64,000 bases of DNA, taken from NCBI GenBank assembly GCA_003024785.1, contig PUQB01000021.1, positions 467,009-531,008 on the forward strand, given 5' to 3'. Both the position numbers and the translations under genes were made by a program. Below are positions 60,656-64,000 of the stretch, piece by piece; the first letter of the stretch is position 1; the number at the start of each line of letters is the position of its first letter. This DNA is from Selaginella tamariscina (taxonomy: Eukaryota > Streptophyta > Lycopodiopsida > Selaginellales > Selaginellaceae). Under the pieces are notes generated by a model, which saw nothing but the letters and a program-made list of their open reading frames with translations, searched no databases and was not told the DNA's origin.

Positions 60656-63600
60656 ATGAGGTGGGCATTCTTGAATCGAGCTTTAGGCTTGACAACGGCC
60701 AAAAGCTTTTCAAAAAGCTCTTCAAGAAGCAATTTCCTATGGTCGGGAGCAGCCGCAGTCGCAGCACCGAAGAAGGAGGGCAGGCGCAGCGAGGATGCCT
60801 ACTTCATCGACAGAGACTGGGTTGGGGTTGCCGATGGCGTGGGTTCCTGGTACACAGAAGAACGCATCGATGCAGGCGACTTTGCAAGGGAGCTCATGAC
60901 CAAGTGCAAGGAAATTCTCGCTGTGATGCCACATGTCAAGGACGAAGACAATGGGTTGCTCAAGGTGATGGCGTTGGCTACGCGGCAAACCAAGCCCATT
61001 GGTTCGTCGACAGTGCTACTTGCCGGAGGCTTGGCAGACGGCAAGAACGTCCTCCACATTGCAAACATGGGCGACTCTGGCTGTTTGGTCATTCGCAATG
61101 GCAAGCTGCTTGCCAAATCCACTTTCCAGACGGCTGGCATCAATTTTCCTTTCCAGGTTTGCAACTCGCAGAGACCCCGGGATGAAACTTGTGCCATGAA
61201 CCCTGTCATGTTTTGAGGTACTCAGGGTGCCGGTTCAGTCAGGAGACATTGTCATCTGTGCAACCGACGGGCTCTTCAATAGCAGGACCCTGGAGCAGGT
61301 GGTTGTAGTGTCCAGTCGCTTTTCTCGAGATGGAGCTTCTCCACAAGCTCTGGCCAAGATCCTCGTGACGCTCGGGCTTAATGGATGGAAGGAAGATGAC
61401 ATAACGGTGGTGGTGTCACTCGTTGTGGATGACTCCACTGTTGCTATTTCGGACCACAAGTCGTGGATCGACAGAGTGTTGACCTTAGGTCCAGGCATCG
61501 CATCCAAATTGAAAGCTGAGGCCTACTATCGCTTTGCTAGTCCTGATGTCGAAGTTTTATGCGTCCTGCTCAGGCTGCAGAAGATGGGAAAGGAGAGATA
61601 CTTTAGTGGGCTAGATGACGATGCGTTGAAGAGTAAGCTCGAGGAGATGCTGCAGGGGACTTTCTTCGATAATGATCGGGAAGAGCCAGACTTTGAGCTA
61701 CCAGTTGAAGTAAAGCAGGTGTTGGACGACTATGCCAGTGGGAAACTGAGTCTTGCCAAGTACAAGGGTGGTGCACAAGTTGTGAGCTGTGAAGGCAAGC
61801 CATGTTTGCTCCTTAGTCATCTGGGCGATGACACTGAGGAGAACTTGGGTGTCCTAGAAGAAAAGCTGCAAGATTCAATGGTCATGCTTGCGGGTGGACA
61901 TGGTTCTGGAAAGACAAGGCTTCTCTACAAATACTTGTGTAGCAAGGGAGGAAGAGGTGGCCTGTACTTGACTGCTCGCAAATCAGAAGAGCACTGGGGA
62001 TCATCTGACTTTGAGTACTTGGTGACGGAGATTCTTTCGGGCTTGCTCAGACCGATTAAGCCAGATTGGCGAGGAAAGCGTTCATATTCACACTCGCTCC
62101 CTTCCAATAAGATTAGAGACCAAATGAAGCTGCTTCTGGCTGCGAGGATGAGGATTTACGAGTACTGCAGAGACAGGCTGAGTGACAGGCAGTGGCTGGT
62201 GCTACAGGCGGCATGCAGGGCGTTAGTCTACTCAGATGGTACACCAGTTGGAGAAGCAGGAGACGTGTTCAAAATTTTCTTGGCCAAGATTTGCAAGCAG
62301 AAGTATAAGCCGGGGGAGCGGTTTACTTCAATTGTTAGTAAGATGCCCGTATGTGTGATAGACGACATTGAACAATGCCGGATGGCTTTACACGGGTGCT
62401 TCAGTGACGAGGATGACATTGTGGGCTTGGGGTTGGCAAGAGCACTGGGAGCCTTTTTCCAGGAACTTGGTGGCAGAGTTGTATTCTCCGGGGCTGCTGG
62501 CGACCGTAAATTGCTTGAGAACCGTGAATTGCTTGAGAGCTATAGCGCGACCAAGAACAAGAAGAAGGTCGTGCAAGTGTTTGCCAAGGGATGCTGGCAG
62601 ACAGCAGACGAGGCAATCGAGTACAGTGAGCGGGTGCTGCTGCAAAAGATGAGCAAGGAGGAAGCAGACTTTATGAGGACATGTGTGTTCGTGAGGTTCA
62701 AAGGCAGGTTCACGCCTTTGGTCTCTATGCTGGAGGTGATGCTGTCCAGGGACGTCAACCTGCGAGATGCAGCAGAGTACATTGAGAAAGGTTATACCAC
62801 CACGGAAGATGGTGTCCCTGAGGTGACTAGTTTCTGCAAGAGCATTGCGTCCTTGTCAAGGGCTTGCCGGGCCATCATCGGCTGGGGTTTCTTCGAGCAT
62901 TCCGTGCTGGGAGGAGGTCCTATTGTCTTTGGAGATTGGCGCAATAATTGGCGCAAAGCTGAAGTCCGGGAAGTGGTTGAGTCGGGCCTAGCGAGACTGG
63001 GTGCTGGTGAGAGGGAACCGTGTTTGGCTATCTGCGACGAATACCTAGTTCGCAAGGCTTACGAGAACATGCACGGAGTCACATCTATCGAATGGATGCG
63101 ACCGGTTCAACCCGAGAAACAGGATGAGGCCCCCAACTCGGCCAGAGAGTATGACTTGGTTCCCTTCTGCTTCCTGAGAATGTGGAAGGAGTACAAGGGG
63201 GTATTAGAAGACATGCCCATCTTCAAGGAGCTACTAAAGGACGACAAGTGCCCGATGCAGCTGAAAGTCCTGTCCAAGTCCAGGAGTGCTTTCTTGAGCA
63301 ACAATGAACAATGTGTGCTACCAATGAGCGACGAGGTGAAACTTGAAAACTTCTTCTGTGATGAGCAGCCCAGGTGCACATTTCTACAGTGGATGGCCAA
63401 GGATTTCTCCACTTCAAGTGCAGCAGGGAGGATCGTGTTTGATGGCACTGGCATGATTGTTGGCTATTTCCATCATCTTCACTTTCTTAAGGAGCACGTA
63501 TTCTCTTGGAGGGAGGGAGCTGTTGTCAAGGACGGAGGTCATCTTGTGGAGATGGAACCCGGAGTGGATTGGGTTCCAGATGTTTATCTCTGCTTTGTGC

Positions 63601-63785
63601 TTGATCCGTTCCGGGTACTGGAGGGATTGCCCAAGTGGTCCTTCAAAGAGGTTGCCCCTGGAAAGCTCAAGATCACTCTTGTGCTGGACAATGAGAATAT
63701 CAAACTGGCCTTCACCCAAGCAGAGGTCCAAGTAGTGAAAGATACATGTAACCATTTTTCTTACAATCGCGGACGCATGGTTTAG
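60656..63785 (+). CDS. PP2C phosphatase-P-loop NTPase fusion, copy D
   Basis: The best copy, about 1040 residues. The start at ATG 60656 gives MRWAFLNRALGLTTAKSFSK, rich in Arg/Ser/Lys and without acids, like an organelle-targeting leader; PTC7 relatives are mitochondrial or plastid. PP2C motifs follow (SEDAYF, GVADGVGSWY, NMGDSGCLV, ATDGLFNS, EDDITVVVS). A two-base deletion at about 61210 (ATGTTTTGAGG) shifts the frame between VMF and VPVQSGD. From 61227 the frame is open for 852 codons: a linker rich in Asp/Glu, GGHGSGKT (61893-61916, Walker A), CSKGGRGGLYLTARKSEEH, VCVIDDIEQ (about 62350, Walker B), VVFSGAAGDR (possible sensor), FKGRFTPLVSMLEVML, and a C-terminal domain with cysteines (FFCDEQPRCTF). 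PP2C identity is firm. The NTPase clade is not; some features recall STAND or Crinkler-type NTPases, but that is a guess. Confidence 0.85.
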
Positions 63786-64000
63786 GTATATTTATAATTA
63801 TATTCCACAATACATTGTGATATGACCATCGTAATGTTGAAATTAGATTATCAAACTAATATTCTTATCAATGGAAATTTAATATGTTTTTTCCTGTAAC
63901 TTTGTATTATACATGTATATGTATGTATATGTATATAAACCTTATATGTATAACACATGTATAAAGATGTAGTTAATTAAGTTATTATCTATTTAAGCTA
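63786..64000. other. 3' flank of copy D
   Basis: AT-rich, with no gene. Copy C ends in a different downstream sequence, so homology between C and D stops close to the stop codon. Confidence 0.5.

Overview
The window looks like nuclear DNA of a land plant. The evidence is a plant-type receptor-like protein, a plant-specific NODULIN HOMEOBOX (NDX) homologue, the plant splicing factor SUA, xanthine dehydrogenase (XDH), degenerate copies of plant tRNA-Val(AAC), interstitial CCCTAAA telomere repeats, GT-AG introns and plant retroelements. Non-coding DNA is very AT-rich and full of CA/TA/CT microsatellites. Several introns are very short (49-61 bp), a trait reported for Selaginella among others, but the species cannot be fixed from this window.

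Layout. (1) 1-5.6 kb: a duplicated unit with the last exon of XDH (+), a broken receptor-like protein (-), a broken SUA 3' part (-) and an XDH FAD-domain exon (+). (2) 5.6-22.0 kb: about 16.4 kb that interrupts this unit when compared with its paralogue at 41-48 kb. It holds a DUF7869-type transposase-like gene (-) and a degraded gene with ParB-like and methyltransferase-like segments (+). Between these two genes lie two arrays of the 18-bp perfect palindrome GGCGGGATTAATCCCGCC plus other tandem repeats. A FCP1/NIF-like phosphatase gene (+) follows. (3) 22-30 kb: AT-rich DNA, two broken copies of a PP2C-NTPase gene, tRNA-Val-derived repeats and a Penelope-like fossil. (4) 30.7-48.7 kb: more copies of the XDH/SUA/receptor unit, an NDX 5' fragment and a young Ty3 element inserted into one unit. 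(5) 49-55 kb: AT-rich DNA, a Ty1/copia fossil and an 830-bp MITE-like element. (6) 55.4-63.8 kb: two nearly complete PP2C-NTPase genes head to head.

The most notable content is a fusion family that joins a PTC7-type PP2C phosphatase to a P-loop NTPase of uncertain clade (four copies, two nearly full length). The second is the palindrome-array region, where about 30 palindromes are phased at about 44 bp inside a 174-bp higher-order repeat. The arrays lie directly upstream of two divergent genes whose N-terminal regions appear to share a module. A large mobile or selfish element is a reasonable hypothesis, but it is not proven.

Most host genes here carry one or more single-base frame breaks, several of them in homopolymers. 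Either much of the region is pseudogenised by repeated segmental duplication, or the assembly has residual indel errors. Calls marked pseudogene should be read with that in mind.
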